Assembly (NCBI RefSeq): GCF_001400735.1
Contig: NZ_LJPW01000078.1
Coordinates: forward strand, 1-64,000
Direction of reading: 5' to 3'
DNA: 64,000 bases
DNA from: Pseudomonas caricapapayae
GTDB taxonomy: Bacteria; Pseudomonadota; Gammaproteobacteria; Pseudomonadales; Pseudomonadaceae
Made by a program: the position numbers and the translations under genes. Shown here in pieces: positions 6,339 through 15,238 of the stretch. The notes beneath the pieces were generated by a model. That model made no database searches and was not told where the DNA came from. It saw nothing but the letters and a program-made list of their open reading frames with translations. Every line of letters begins with the position of its first letter. Positions within the stretch are counted from its first letter, which is position 1.

Positions 6339-8459
6339 ATGCGCATAACGTCCTCCTTGCCCAACTCAGCCCTCACGTTGATCGCTTTGGGTATTCTTAA
6401 CAGTGCTTTTGCGGATGACAGCACTCTGAATCTGCCGTCCACTACCATCAGCACTTCGGCCGAAGATCAGGAAAGCGCGCCGCCGGGCTATCAGGCCAAG
6501 CCCGACCGTAGCACCACACGGTTGAACCTCACAGCCCGGGAAACCCCGCAGGGCGTGACCAGTATAAAGCGCGAGCAAATGGACGATTTCAAACTCGACA
6601 GTGTCCGCGATGTGCTCGACAGCACGCCGGGTGTGAACGTCCAGAAAGTAGAAACCGACCGCACTTACTTCACGGCCCGGGGCTTCGATATCACCAATTT
6701 TCAGTATGACGGCGTGGGAATGCAGATGACCGGCGGGCTGCTGGTGGGCGATGTCGACATGGCTACCTACGAGCAGGTGGATATCCTGCACGGGGCCAAT
6801 GGCCTGATGACAGGCAGCGGCAACCCCTCGGCAACGGTCAACTTCGTGCGCAAGCGTCCGACTTACGAGACTCAGGCCAAGATAGATCTAAGCGCCGGTT
6901 CCTGGGACAAGCGTCGGGTCGATATCGACTTGTCGGGCCCGTTGACCGAAACGGGCAATGTTCGTGGGAGGTTGATCTATGCCAACGAGGTGGGTAACTC
7001 CTACCTGGATCGTTACTCCCGGGAAAAGAACATTTTCAGCGGCATGCTGGCATTCGACCTGACCGACAGCGATACCTTGACTGTTGGTTACGAAGACCAG
7101 AAAAGCAATTCCAACGGTGCCAGTTGGGGTGCGTTACCGCTCACCGACGCCAGTGGCAAGTCGCTGCATTACAGCAGCAAAAGCGCCAACATCGCCCAGC
7201 CTTGGGTGTATTGGGATGTTCACACCACTCGTGCTTTTGCGGAGTGGGAGCACAGCTTTGCCAACGACTGGAAGTCGCGCCTGACCCTCACCGCCATGGA
7301 GCATAGGGAAGATACCGAGATGTTCTACATCTACGCTGACAGCACTTCTTCTACGGGCTATACCGGCCTGGCTTCCAAGTACAAGGACAAGAACCGTGAA
7401 CTGGACGGTGATCTGTCTTTCAGTGGGCCTTTTTCCCTGGGGGGACGTGAACATCAGTTGACGGTGGGGGCCAACGTGGCCCGCTCGCGCAACAATGAGT
7501 CCTCGCTATACGGAACGTCGTCTTACTACACATCGGTAGCGTTGCTGGATGCACTCAATGGCTCCATTGCCAAGCCCACTACTTACGACATTGCCAACGC
7601 TGCCGATACCTCCAACTATACCGACCGGCAGAAGAGTGTGTATGCCGGGGCGCGCTTCAGCCTCACCGACGATCTGCATTTGATCACCGGGGCGCGCATG
7701 CTCAGTGCCGACAGCGATGGAGAAAACTACGGGTCAGGCCGGGATGTGCGTGTCCACGGCAAGGTTACGCCCTATGCTGGCCTGGTCTACGACCTGACGC
7801 CGGAATATTCGCTGTATGCCAGCTACACCGAGATCTTCAATCCGCAGTACTACCTGGACTCTCAGGGCAAGGTGCTCGACCCGCTGGAAGGCAAGAGCTA
7901 CGAGGCCGGGATTAAAGGCCATCTCCTGGACAATACGCTGGACGTCTCGGCTGCGGTGTTCCATACCAGGCAGGACAACGTCGCCACTTACTCCGGCTAT
8001 GATGCCAGCCTGGGTGGTTACTTGTATGAGGGCATGTCCTACAAAAGCAACGGTGTAGAACTGGAAGCCTCTGGTGAGCTGGCTCCGGGCCTGCAAATCA
8101 GCGGTGGTTACACCTATGTGTACATCACGGATGCGGATAACGACCGTGGACGCAAATTCATCCCGCGGCATGCCTTGACCTCCTCCATGAGCTACAAACT
8201 GCCGATGGCACCGAAGGTCAAGGTTGGCGGCACGGTCAAATGGCAAAGCGAGATCCGGAACGACGATACGCCGGCTGCGAATCAGAGTGGTTACGCATTG
8301 GTGGGGCTGATGGCGCATTACGATATCGACCCACACTGGAGCACCCAGCTCAACCTCGACAACCTTACCAACCAGAAGTACCTGCAAGCTGTGCGGTATG
8401 GCCAGAGCAACTATGGCGAGCCGCGTAACTTCACAGCGTCTGTCAGCTGGAAGTTTTAA
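6339..8459 (+). CDS. TonB-dependent siderophore receptor
   Basis: A 706-residue outer-membrane receptor that should import a ferric siderophore using TonB energy. A signal peptide ends at Ala25 (AFA-DD). The plug domain follows (about residues 60-170; TPGVNVQKV, YFTARGF, VDILHGANGLMTGSGNPSATVNFVRK in pieces), then a beta-barrel ending in the aromatic SVSWKF needed for BamA assembly. It lacks an N-terminal signalling (STN) domain, so it should not control a FecR/sigma pair, and none is nearby. ATG at 6339 is preferred over the TTG at 6321, with GGAG 12 nt upstream. The FhuE/FpvB-like class is likely; the ligand is unknown. Confidence 0.9.
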   Translation: MRITSSLPNSALTLIALGILNSAFADDSTLNLPSTTISTSAEDQESAPPGYQAKPDRSTTRLNLTARETPQGVTSIKREQMDDFKLDSVRDVLDSTPGVNVQKVETDRTYFTARGFDITNFQYDGVGMQMTGGLLVGDVDMATYEQVDILHGANGLMTGSGNPSATVNFVRKRPTYETQAKIDLSAGSWDKRRVDIDLSGPLTETGNVRGRLIYANEVGNSYLDRYSREKNIFSGMLAFDLTDSDTLTVGYEDQKSNSNGASWGALPLTDASGKSLHYSSKSANIAQPWVYWDVHTTRAFAEWEHSFANDWKSRLTLTAMEHREDTEMFYIYADSTSSTGYTGLASKYKDKNRELDGDLSFSGPFSLGGREHQLTVGANVARSRNNESSLYGTSSYYTSVALLDALNGSIAKPTTYDIANAADTSNYTDRQKSVYAGARFSLTDDLHLITGARMLSADSDGENYGSGRDVRVHGKVTPYAGLVYDLTPEYSLYASYTEIFNPQYYLDSQGKVLDPLEGKSYEAGIKGHLLDNTLDVSAAVFHTRQDNVATYSGYDASLGGYLYEGMSYKSNGVELEASGELAPGLQISGGYTYVYITDADNDRGRKFIPRHALTSSMSYKLPMAPKVKVGGTVKWQSEIRNDDTPAANQSGYALVGLMAHYDIDPHWSTQLNLDNLTNQKYLQAVRYGQSNYGEPRNFTASVSWKF

Positions 8460-8478
8460 CGTCGGGTCGCAAAACGCA

Positions 8479-8508
8479 CATCAAGCCGCGACCTGTCGCG
8501 GCTTGATG
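8479..8508 (+). terminator. Hairpin terminator after the siderophore receptor
   Basis: A perfect 13-bp stem (CATCAAGCCGCGA with its complement, 4-nt loop) sits 20 bp after the stop codon. No T run follows, so its efficiency is uncertain. Confidence 0.6.
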
Positions 8509-8619
8509 CCGGGCGTCAATCGGCTGTTCACCTGAATTGGTATGACTCCCTGGCGTTGGCCGACTCCATCTACGCTGCCGTAGCGGCCTGCATGCTTTAC
8601 TCCGCAGAATGAAACTGAA

Positions 8620-9579
8620 TTATTCCCCGCCCCCCAGCCCTCGCGCAGTCTCCACATCGGTAATCAACACATCCAGGTACCCACCCAACAAAGCCCCTTT
8701 GATCGCCTGTACTTTTCTGGCTCCTCCGGCCAGCCCCAGCACCCGGTTAATCGAACGCAATCTGGGCAGCGCCATCGACACCACAAACTCTTCATCCTCT
8801 TCCAGTACCGGCGTCCCCTGCGCATCGAAGTACCGCAAGCAGATATCACCCACCGCGCCACGTTCGGCGAGGACGCGCAGCATGTCTTCGGTGTAATAGT
8901 TGCCGCTATTGCGCAGTAGTTGTGAAGGCTCAAGTTCACCGATACCGACGATTGCCAGAGTGATACTGTCGAAGCGGTTGAGGACTTCCTTTACTTCTTC
9001 CATCTCGACGATGCGCTGTTTGCTTTCCACCGATTGCTCGATGCTTTGCGACGGCAGGAGGAAAGCGGGGCAGTTGAGCAGGGTGGCGAGGCGCTGGGTC
9101 AGCAGGGTCGCTTCAAATGCCCCTTTATTGCCGACGCCGCCCAGCAGTTGCACCACTTCCCGGGCACCTTGTTTGCCCGGTTGGGCGTGCATGTGGCCGA
9201 CCATGGCGCGAATGGTGCTGCTCCAGGAGGAGATGCCGATGTGGTCCTGAGGGCCGAGGCTGGTTTCCAGATAGTGGGCGGCTGCCGAGCCGATGGCCTG
9301 CTTGATGCTTTCTTCGCTGTCCGGCTCGGTGGCCTCGACGACGATCACCTGGCGTATGCCGTATTTCTGCTGCAGCCGGCTTTCCAGCTCCAGATGCAGC
9401 CCCTGCGGGCGCATCACGGTGATCTTTACCACGCCTTCCTGCAAGGCGCGGCGCAAGGCGCGGCTGATGAATGATTGGGACAAATCGAGTCGTGTGGAAA
9501 TCTCGGACTGCTTGAGTCCTTCTTCATAGTAGAGGCTGGCGATTTTGCTCATCAGCCGTTGTTCTTCGATCTGGCTCAT
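8620..9579 (-). CDS. SorC/DeoR-type sugar-responsive transcriptional regulator
   Basis: A 319-residue regulator: an N-terminal helix-turn-helix (about residues 15-50; KQSEISTRLDLSQSFISRAL) followed by a SorC-type sugar-phosphate-binding domain (GIGELEPSQLL, GDICLRYFDAQG, GLAGGARKVQAIKGAL). Proteins of this kind bind DNA as tetramers and are released by a phosphorylated sugar. It is the last gene of the minus-strand ABC transporter/dehydrogenase unit. It probably represses that unit and the divergent transketolase-kinase operon, with the effector a product of the local FGGY kinase. The palindromes at 14906 and 15156 are candidate operators. Confidence 0.85.
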   Translation of the reverse strand: MSQIEEQRLMSKIASLYYEEGLKQSEISTRLDLSQSFISRALRRALQEGVVKITVMRPQGLHLELESRLQQKYGIRQVIVVEATEPDSEESIKQAIGSAAAHYLETSLGPQDHIGISSWSSTIRAMVGHMHAQPGKQGAREVVQLLGGVGNKGAFEATLLTQRLATLLNCPAFLLPSQSIEQSVESKQRIVEMEEVKEVLNRFDSITLAIVGIGELEPSQLLRNSGNYYTEDMLRVLAERGAVGDICLRYFDAQGTPVLEEDEEFVVSMALPRLRSINRVLGLAGGARKVQAIKGALLGGYLDVLITDVETARGLGGGE

Positions 9580-9661
9580 GCAGGCCCCAAAAAAATGATA
9601 GCGATATCCAAAGTGGCGGCGAGGATACCAAACTGGCAGCGGGTCGTGCCTGCTCTGGCGG

Positions 9662-10462
9662 TCAGGACATGATCAGTCCACCGTCGATGTTGATCGCCTG
9701 ACCGGTCAGGTAGGCGGCGTCGTCCGAGGCAAGGAACGCGACCAGCCCGGCTACGTCCGAGGGCTTTCCGGCGCGGCGCATGGGGATGTTACGGACCCAT
9801 TCGGCCATCAGTTCGCCCTTGGCATAGCGTTTCTCTTCGGTGCCAAGGATTTCTCCCCAGACCCGGTCGTTGTAGTCCCACATTTCGCTTTCGATAATGC
9901 CGGGACAGAAAGCGTTGACGGTGATGTTGTGCCGTGCGAGCTCCAGGGCCAGGCTCTGAGTGATCCCGATCACGCCCATTTTGCTGGCGGCATAATGTGG
10001 AGTGTAGATGAAGCCCTGGCGTCCCTGGCCTGAAGAGGTGTTGATCAGCCGCCCGCTGCCCTGTTTGACCATATACCGTGCGGCCTCCCGGCAGCCGAGC
10101 CAGACACCTGTTGTGTTGACTTGCAGGACCTTGTCGAAGTCGGCGCGAGGCATGCGTTCACAGTGATCGATGGTGATAATGCCGGCGTTTTGCACCGATA
10201 CGTTGATGCTGCCAAAGCGCTCGTGGGCGGTTCTGTACAGGCGTTGTATGTCGGCCTCGTCGGTGACGTCGAGCCCTACGGCAATGCTCTGGACCGAGTA
10301 CTCGCTGGCCAGTTGGCCGGAGGTAAAGGTCACTCGCTCCAGGTCGTTTGAGGCCAGCACCAGATTGGCGCCTTCCTGAGCGAAACGTTCGGCGATGCCT
10401 GCGCCGATGCCTCGGCAGGCACCGGTAATGACCACGGTTTTTCCACTGAATCGTTGGTACAT
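9662..10462 (-). CDS. Short-chain dehydrogenase/reductase of the sugar-polyol locus
   Basis: A 266-residue NAD(P)-dependent SDR. A Rossmann TGxxxGIG motif appears as TGACRGIG near the N terminus, followed by NAG (QNAG), the Ser of the catalytic set in INTSSGQG, and Tyr/Lys in YAASK. It should oxidise a sugar alcohol or sugar to its keto form in the cytoplasm. ATG at 10462 is used rather than longer upstream frames because it gives the canonical SDR N terminus (KTVVITGA). It lies between a second SDR and the regulator in the same direction. Polyol 2-dehydrogenase is the best guess; the substrate cannot be read from sequence. Confidence 0.85.
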   Translation of the reverse strand: MYQRFSGKTVVITGACRGIGAGIAERFAQEGANLVLASNDLERVTFTSGQLASEYSVQSIAVGLDVTDEADIQRLYRTAHERFGSINVSVQNAGIITIDHCERMPRADFDKVLQVNTTGVWLGCREAARYMVKQGSGRLINTSSGQGRQGFIYTPHYAASKMGVIGITQSLALELARHNITVNAFCPGIIESEMWDYNDRVWGEILGTEEKRYAKGELMAEWVRNIPMRRAGKPSDVAGLVAFLASDDAAYLTGQAINIDGGLIMS

Positions 10463-10493
10463 GTTCAGGCTCCTGTAACAGGCATGGGCGGGC

Positions 10494-11258
10494 TTACCAA
10501 CAGACAAATCCACCGTCCACCAGCAGGTCGATACCGGTGCAGAAGGACGACGCCTGGCTGGCCAGAAAAACTGCCGGCCCAACCATTTCTTCTACGCTGG
10601 CCATGCGACCCATCGGCGTGGTCTGTTCAAAGATTTTTACTTGCTCGGCCACTTCCGGGCGCGAGTTCATGGGCGTAGCGGTGTAGCCGGGACTGATGCA
10701 GTTGACCCGCAGCCCCTTGTCGGCCCACTCCATTGCCAGGCTCTTGCTGAGGTGGATGACCCCGGCCTTGGAGGTGTTGTAGTGCGCTTGCAGCAGTCCG
10801 CGGTTGACAATGCTGCCGGACATCGACGCGATATTGACGATGGACCCTTTGCCGCGAGGCAGCATGACTGCGGCCTGGGCCTGGCAACTGAGAAAGATAC
10901 CGGTGAGATTGATGTCCAGCATCGTTTGCCAGCGTTGCAGCTCCAGGTCTTCGGCGGCCTGGGCGTTGGCGATACCTGCGCAGTTGACTGCCACACTCAG
11001 CGCGCCCAGTTCGGTTTCGCTTCGGGCTACGGCTGTATCCAGCGCTGCACGGTCTGTCACCGTACCGCTCAGGGTGATAGCGCGGCGGCCCAGCGCGAGG
11101 ATGCGCTCCACGGTGCTGCCGATGCCGGGGCTGCCCGGCAGGTCGAAGCAGGCTACATCTGCACCGGCCTCAGCCAGGCCTACGGCAATGGCCTGGCCGA
11201 TGCCGCTGCCCGCGCCAGTCACAAAGGCCACTTGGCCATCAAGACGAAAAAGTTGCAT
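10494..11258 (-). CDS. Short-chain dehydrogenase/reductase (polyol or sugar dehydrogenase)
   Basis: A 254-residue SDR with TGAGSGIG cofactor motif, Asp in the ACFDLP segment (favouring NAD over NADP), NCAG, catalytic Ser in NIASMSG and YNTSK. The start at 11258 is supported by GGAG 6 nt upstream; a GTG 12 nt further up is less likely. It is similar in build to threitol, arabinitol and sorbose dehydrogenases. With the other SDR it could catalyse two successive oxidations or act on two epimers before the FGGY kinase and transketolase take over. It is in the same transcription unit as the ABC transporter. Confidence 0.85.
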   Translation of the reverse strand: MQLFRLDGQVAFVTGAGSGIGQAIAVGLAEAGADVACFDLPGSPGIGSTVERILALGRRAITLSGTVTDRAALDTAVARSETELGALSVAVNCAGIANAQAAEDLELQRWQTMLDINLTGIFLSCQAQAAVMLPRGKGSIVNIASMSGSIVNRGLLQAHYNTSKAGVIHLSKSLAMEWADKGLRVNCISPGYTATPMNSRPEVAEQVKIFEQTTPMGRMASVEEMVGPAVFLASQASSFCTGIDLLVDGGFVCW

Positions 11259-11299
11259 GTTTCGCTCCACGTCATAAACGTCTGGTTGGGTGCCTGTTT

Positions 11300-12829
11300 T
11301 CAGGCAGTGGCCATTTCCATGACCGTGACCGGGGTCGCTGCGCCGCGTTCGAGAATGCCCATCTGTCTGCCACGGCTCATGACCATGACCCTATGCGACA
11401 GGCCAAGGACTTCGTCGAGGTCGGAACTGACCACAATCACTGCCATGCCGGTTGCTGCCAACTCCGCGATCACTTCGTAAATAGCTGCGCGCGCGCCGAC
11501 GTCGATGCCTCGCGTCGGTTCGTCGAGAATGAACACTTTAGGGTTACGTGCCAGCCATTTGGCAATGATGACTTTTTGCTGGTTGCCGCCTGACAGGCTG
11601 TCGATGCGTTGTTCTGGCGCGCCTTTTACCCCCAGCCGGGAGATGGCATTGCGGGCAAATTCGTGAAGCCCGTTGGGCAGTATCCAACTGCCGCTGTGCA
11701 GCAGGTCGGTGTTGCCATAGACCAGGTTGTCTTCGATCCGGTGTTCAACCACCACGCCTTGTTGCTTGCGGTCTTCAGGCACCAGCACCACGCCAGCCTG
11801 GATGGCCTGCGAGGGGGAACGCAGATGAACGGTTTCGCCGTCCAGCTGCATGTGGCCCTGAATATCCCGGGCTGCCCCGGAGATCACCCGGATCAGTTCG
11901 GTACGGCCGGCGCCGACTACTCCGGCGATGCCGAACACTTCGCCTGCGTGTACGCTGAAGTCGATGCCGTGCAGAGCGAACTCCCGACAGGCGAGGTCCT
12001 TGACCTGCAGCATTACCCGCTCCTGCGGTGCCTGCAGGGCGGGGAAGATACGCTCCAGGCTACGCCCGACCATTTGTTCGACCAGTTCGCGCACCGGTAC
12101 CTGGGCGGTGGCGTGCAGAGCAATTTGTCGGCCATCGCGCAGGACCAGAATACGGTCGGCGATGCGTGCGATTTCTTCCAGGCGATGGCTGATGTAAATG
12201 AACGATACGCCCTGGGCTTTGAGGCGTTCTACCTGCTGAAACAACAGCTCGGTTTCCTCGCTGCCGAGGGCCGCAGTCGGCTCGTCAAGGATCAGCAGTC
12301 TGGCATTCAGAGTCAGCGCCTTGGCGATTTCGACCAGTTGCTGTGCAGCAACGCTCAGCCCCTCGACCTTGCGCGATGCCGGCACATTCAGGCCCAGGCG
12401 CTGTAGTTGCTTCTGTGCCTGCGCTTCCATGTAGTCACGGTCTACCTTGCCATGACGCATTGGCAGGCGACCGACAAAGATGTTCTCGGCAATCGACAAT
12501 TGCGCCAGCAGGCGAATCTCCTGATGGATCAGCCCGATACCGGCACTCAGAGCTGCCCCCGGCGATTCCGGGGTGTAGTCCTGATTGAGCCAGGTCATGG
12601 AACCGCCTTCTTCGGGCTGCACCAGGCCGGCGATGATCGACGACAGGGTGGATTTGCCTGCGCCGTTCTCGCCGAGCAGGGCGAGCACTTCGCCCGGTCG
12701 CACATCGACGTTGATCTGCGACAGCACCTGCACAGGTCCGTAGGACTTGCCGATGTTGCGTAGGCACAGCACCGCCGCCGGTGCGGTCTCGGTACCGTGG
12801 AGAGCGTGGTTATCCAGAGCAGCTTGCAT
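11300..12829 (-). CDS. Sugar ABC transporter ATPase with two nucleotide-binding domains (RbsA/MglA type)
   Basis: A 509-residue ATPase that powers sugar import at the inner membrane. The N-terminal domain has Walker A GENGAGKST, signature LSVAAQQ and Walker B LLILDEPTAAL. The C-terminal domain has the degenerate Walker A GVVGAGRTE typical of RbsA/MglA proteins, signature LSGGNQQK and Walker B FILDEPTRGID. Full family length. It is flanked by the binding protein and SDR genes in one operon. Confidence 0.93.
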   Translation of the reverse strand: MQAALDNHALHGTETAPAAVLCLRNIGKSYGPVQVLSQINVDVRPGEVLALLGENGAGKSTLSSIIAGLVQPEEGGSMTWLNQDYTPESPGAALSAGIGLIHQEIRLLAQLSIAENIFVGRLPMRHGKVDRDYMEAQAQKQLQRLGLNVPASRKVEGLSVAAQQLVEIAKALTLNARLLILDEPTAALGSEETELLFQQVERLKAQGVSFIYISHRLEEIARIADRILVLRDGRQIALHATAQVPVRELVEQMVGRSLERIFPALQAPQERVMLQVKDLACREFALHGIDFSVHAGEVFGIAGVVGAGRTELIRVISGAARDIQGHMQLDGETVHLRSPSQAIQAGVVLVPEDRKQQGVVVEHRIEDNLVYGNTDLLHSGSWILPNGLHEFARNAISRLGVKGAPEQRIDSLSGGNQQKVIIAKWLARNPKVFILDEPTRGIDVGARAAIYEVIAELAATGMAVIVVSSDLDEVLGLSHRVMVMSRGRQMGILERGAATPVTVMEMATA

Positions 12830-12844
12830 GGCGAACTCCCAGAC

Positions 12845-13777
12845 TCAAGGGTGCTGTTGCAGGAAGGGTGCAACGTTATCCTTGGTGGTCAGTACGGTTT
12901 CCAGCAACTGCTCCTTGGGCACGGGCTTGCCAGCCTTGAGGTCCAGCGCAGAGGCGACTGCCATGCGGCCCATTTTCTGGGTCTGCTGGGTCATGGTCGC
13001 TTGCAGCACACCGCTGGCCACGGCTTTGAGGCCCGCGACGTCGCCATCGAAACCGACCACCACCACGGGCTGCGCCAGGTTGGCGACTTTTACCGCCTGC
13101 GCGGCACCCAGCGCCATGGCATCGGCGCGGCCAAAAAATACCGTGATGTTCGGGTCGCGCTGCAACAGGTCCTGGGCGACCGCAAAGCCTTTGTCCTGCG
13201 CCCACTCTGCAGGTTGTTCGGCAACCACCTTGAGGTCGGGAAAACCCTTCAAGCCTTCCTGGAAGCCCTTGGCACGGTCGTTCTCCGGGGTGGTACCCAG
13301 CTGGCCCTGAAGGATCGCGATGCGGCCCTTGCCGCCAGTCACCTTGCCCACGTATTCAGCAAGGGTGCGTGCACCGGCGACGCTGTCGCTGGCGATAAAG
13401 GTGTCGCCGGGTGCATCGGGTGCATTGCGATCGACGGCGATGACAGGAATCCCCGCAGCCTTGGCTGCCTTGACCGGTACCCCGGCGGCAGTGGCACCCG
13501 CAGGAATGTAGATCAGCGCATCTATCTGGCGGGTGATCAGGTCTTCGATCTGGCTGACCTGGGTGGAGGAGTTGCCCTGTGCATCAACGGTAATGATCTT
13601 CACCCCACGGGCTTTTCCTTCCGCTTCTACCGACTGTTTGATCTGGTTGAAAAAGTCAGCCTGCAGATTGGCCACGGCCAGGCCGATGGTGAGTTCCTTG
13701 GCCCAGGTCGAACCTGCGGTAGTGAGGGTCGCGGCAGCCAGAGCGGTAGCGAGCAGCAGTTTTTTGGTCATGAACAT
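12845..13777 (-). CDS. Periplasmic sugar-binding protein of the ABC transporter (RbsB-like)
   Basis: A 310-residue periplasmic protein with a signal peptide (basic MFMTKK, hydrophobic core, cleavage near TWA-KE at about residue 26). It is a type I periplasmic-binding fold of the ribose/galactose class: IGLAVANLQADFF, then INALIYIPAGA-like and VIAVDRNAPD blocks. The latter holds the Arg and Asp that often contact sugar hydroxyls. ATG at 13777 follows AGGAG with good spacing. It delivers the substrate to the permease encoded upstream. Confidence 0.92.
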   Translation of the reverse strand: MFMTKKLLLATALAAATLTTAGSTWAKELTIGLAVANLQADFFNQIKQSVEAEGKARGVKIITVDAQGNSSTQVSQIEDLITRQIDALIYIPAGATAAGVPVKAAKAAGIPVIAVDRNAPDAPGDTFIASDSVAGARTLAEYVGKVTGGKGRIAILQGQLGTTPENDRAKGFQEGLKGFPDLKVVAEQPAEWAQDKGFAVAQDLLQRDPNITVFFGRADAMALGAAQAVKVANLAQPVVVVGFDGDVAGLKAVASGVLQATMTQQTQKMGRMAVASALDLKAGKPVPKEQLLETVLTTKDNVAPFLQQHP

Positions 13778-13860
13778 GGCGGTGACTCCTGATTTTATTG
13801 TTGGGGGTGTCAACAGCGGTCAAGCGCAAAACGGCACAGCTTAATGAGCACTACTGTCAA

Positions 13861-14865
13861 TTAATGAGCGCTACTGGAACGGCGACGCAAGGTATCGATG
13901 GTCACGGCAAGGGCGATCACCACGCCGATCACCACCTGTTGAATGAAGGGGGAAACGCCCAGCAGGTTGAGGCCGTTGCGCAGCACACCAATGATCAGCA
14001 CGCCGACCAGTGTGCCGCCGACGCTGCCGACGCCGCCGCTCAAACTGGCACCGCCGATGACGACTGCAGCAATCGCATCCAGCTCCAGAGTCAGACCTGC
14101 GCTGGGTTGTGAAGAATCGAGGCGGGCAGCCATGGCCACCGCGGCGATACCGGCAAGTGCCCCACTGATGGCGTATACCCATAACGTAATGGCCCGCACT
14201 TTGATCCCCGAAAGCCTCGCAACTTCGGGGCTGCCGCCAATGGCGTACAGGTTACGACCGCCTGCACGAAAGCGCAGGAACACCCAGGCCACCACCAGCA
14301 TGACCAGAAATAGCCCGACTGTGGCAGACAGAAAGCCGAAATGACGCACCGTGGCCAGGTGAGTGAACCACTCCGGATAACCGACGATCTGCCGGCCTTC
14401 GGTAAGAATGTTTGCCAGGCCTCGCGCGACCGACATCATGGTCAGCGTGGCGATGAAGGCGGGCAGTCTGGCGTAGGTAATCAGCAGGCCGGACACCAGT
14501 CCCGCGAGCATGCCGGTCGCAATCGCCACCGGAATCGCCACACCCAGCGCCAGGCCCTGGTCCTGATACAACCAGCCGAGCATCATCATCGAAAACGCCA
14601 GCACCGAGCCCACTGACAGGTCAATGCCGCCGATCACGATCACGGCGGTCATGCCGATCGCGAGGATGCCCAGTACGGTGACTTGATCAAGGATATTCAG
14701 ACCATTGCGCAGGGTGAAAAAGAATTCGGAACTGAAGGAGAAGACCACTACCAGCAGCGCCAGACCAATCAAAGGACCACCGATGTTGTTCGGCAGCAGC
14801 CTGAGCAGCCATGCACGCCCCGAAGGTTTTACGACGGCCTGATGAGCAGGGGCTTTGGCGTCCAT
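13861..14865 (-). CDS. Sugar ABC transporter permease (RbsC-like)
   Basis: A 334-residue integral membrane protein with about 8-10 hydrophobic segments and the family motif GGIDLSVGSVLA near residue 100. A second conserved block is VVIGGASLSGGVGSVGGTLVG. It forms the sugar channel with the neighbouring ATPase. It is the first gene of the minus-strand operon, reading away from the divergent promoter region shared with the transketolase genes. Confidence 0.92.
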   Translation of the reverse strand: MDAKAPAHQAVVKPSGRAWLLRLLPNNIGGPLIGLALLVVVFSFSSEFFFTLRNGLNILDQVTVLGILAIGMTAVIVIGGIDLSVGSVLAFSMMMLGWLYQDQGLALGVAIPVAIATGMLAGLVSGLLITYARLPAFIATLTMMSVARGLANILTEGRQIVGYPEWFTHLATVRHFGFLSATVGLFLVMLVVAWVFLRFRAGGRNLYAIGGSPEVARLSGIKVRAITLWVYAISGALAGIAAVAMAARLDSSQPSAGLTLELDAIAAVVIGGASLSGGVGSVGGTLVGVLIIGVLRNGLNLLGVSPFIQQVVIGVVIALAVTIDTLRRRSSSAH

Positions 14866-14905
14866 AGTGTTCTCCGGATTTATTGTTGTTGGAGTTTTTT
14901 CGGCT

Positions 14906-14925
14906 GCATGAATATATATGCATGC
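14906..14925. promoter_or_regulatory. Near-palindrome, candidate SorC-regulator operator
   Basis: GCATGAATATATATGCATGC is an imperfect 20-bp palindrome, 40 bp upstream of the permease gene. Its core TGAATATATATKCA recurs at 15156 near the divergent operon. The 373-bp region between the two operons (14866-15238) otherwise holds AT-rich promoter-like sequence and no gene. Confidence 0.5.
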
Positions 14926-15155
14926 CTGACTTTTAATTCAGATTCCATCTCCGGCTCGCTAAAGTCAAGCGGTTTAATTTTCTTCAGTCATCGCTCTTGC
15001 CTCCGTAAATGCCCTGAAAGCCTCTGAGCAGAGCCTCGCATTGAGAACCATCGGGCTGGCAATCGGGCATCTCCACGTTCTTTTTTCGATTTCGACGCAG
15101 CGCTCGCTTGACCTGAAGAACGAACAGCGTCTAAATATAAATATATTTTCAAGTG

Positions 15156-15169
15156 TGAATATATATTCA
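15156..15169. promoter_or_regulatory. Perfect palindrome, candidate SorC-regulator operator
   Basis: TGAATATATATTCA is a perfect 14-bp palindrome 69 bp before the transketolase start and shares its core with the site at 14906. A related AT-rich segment (AAATATAAATATATTTT) lies just upstream at about 15133-15149. A tetrameric SorC-type repressor could bridge the two sites. Confidence 0.5.
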
Positions 15170-15238
15170 TTCCGTGTTTTCAGGCACTGTTTCAAGGCCT
15201 TTGATATCACGCGTGGTGAGCCCCCCAGGAGCCGTTGC

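Noticed and set aside
12797..13792. 331-codon plus-strand frame opposite the sugar-binding protein
   Set aside because: The minus strand encodes an unmistakable periplasmic binding protein with a signal peptide and start site; the plus-strand frame has no family features.
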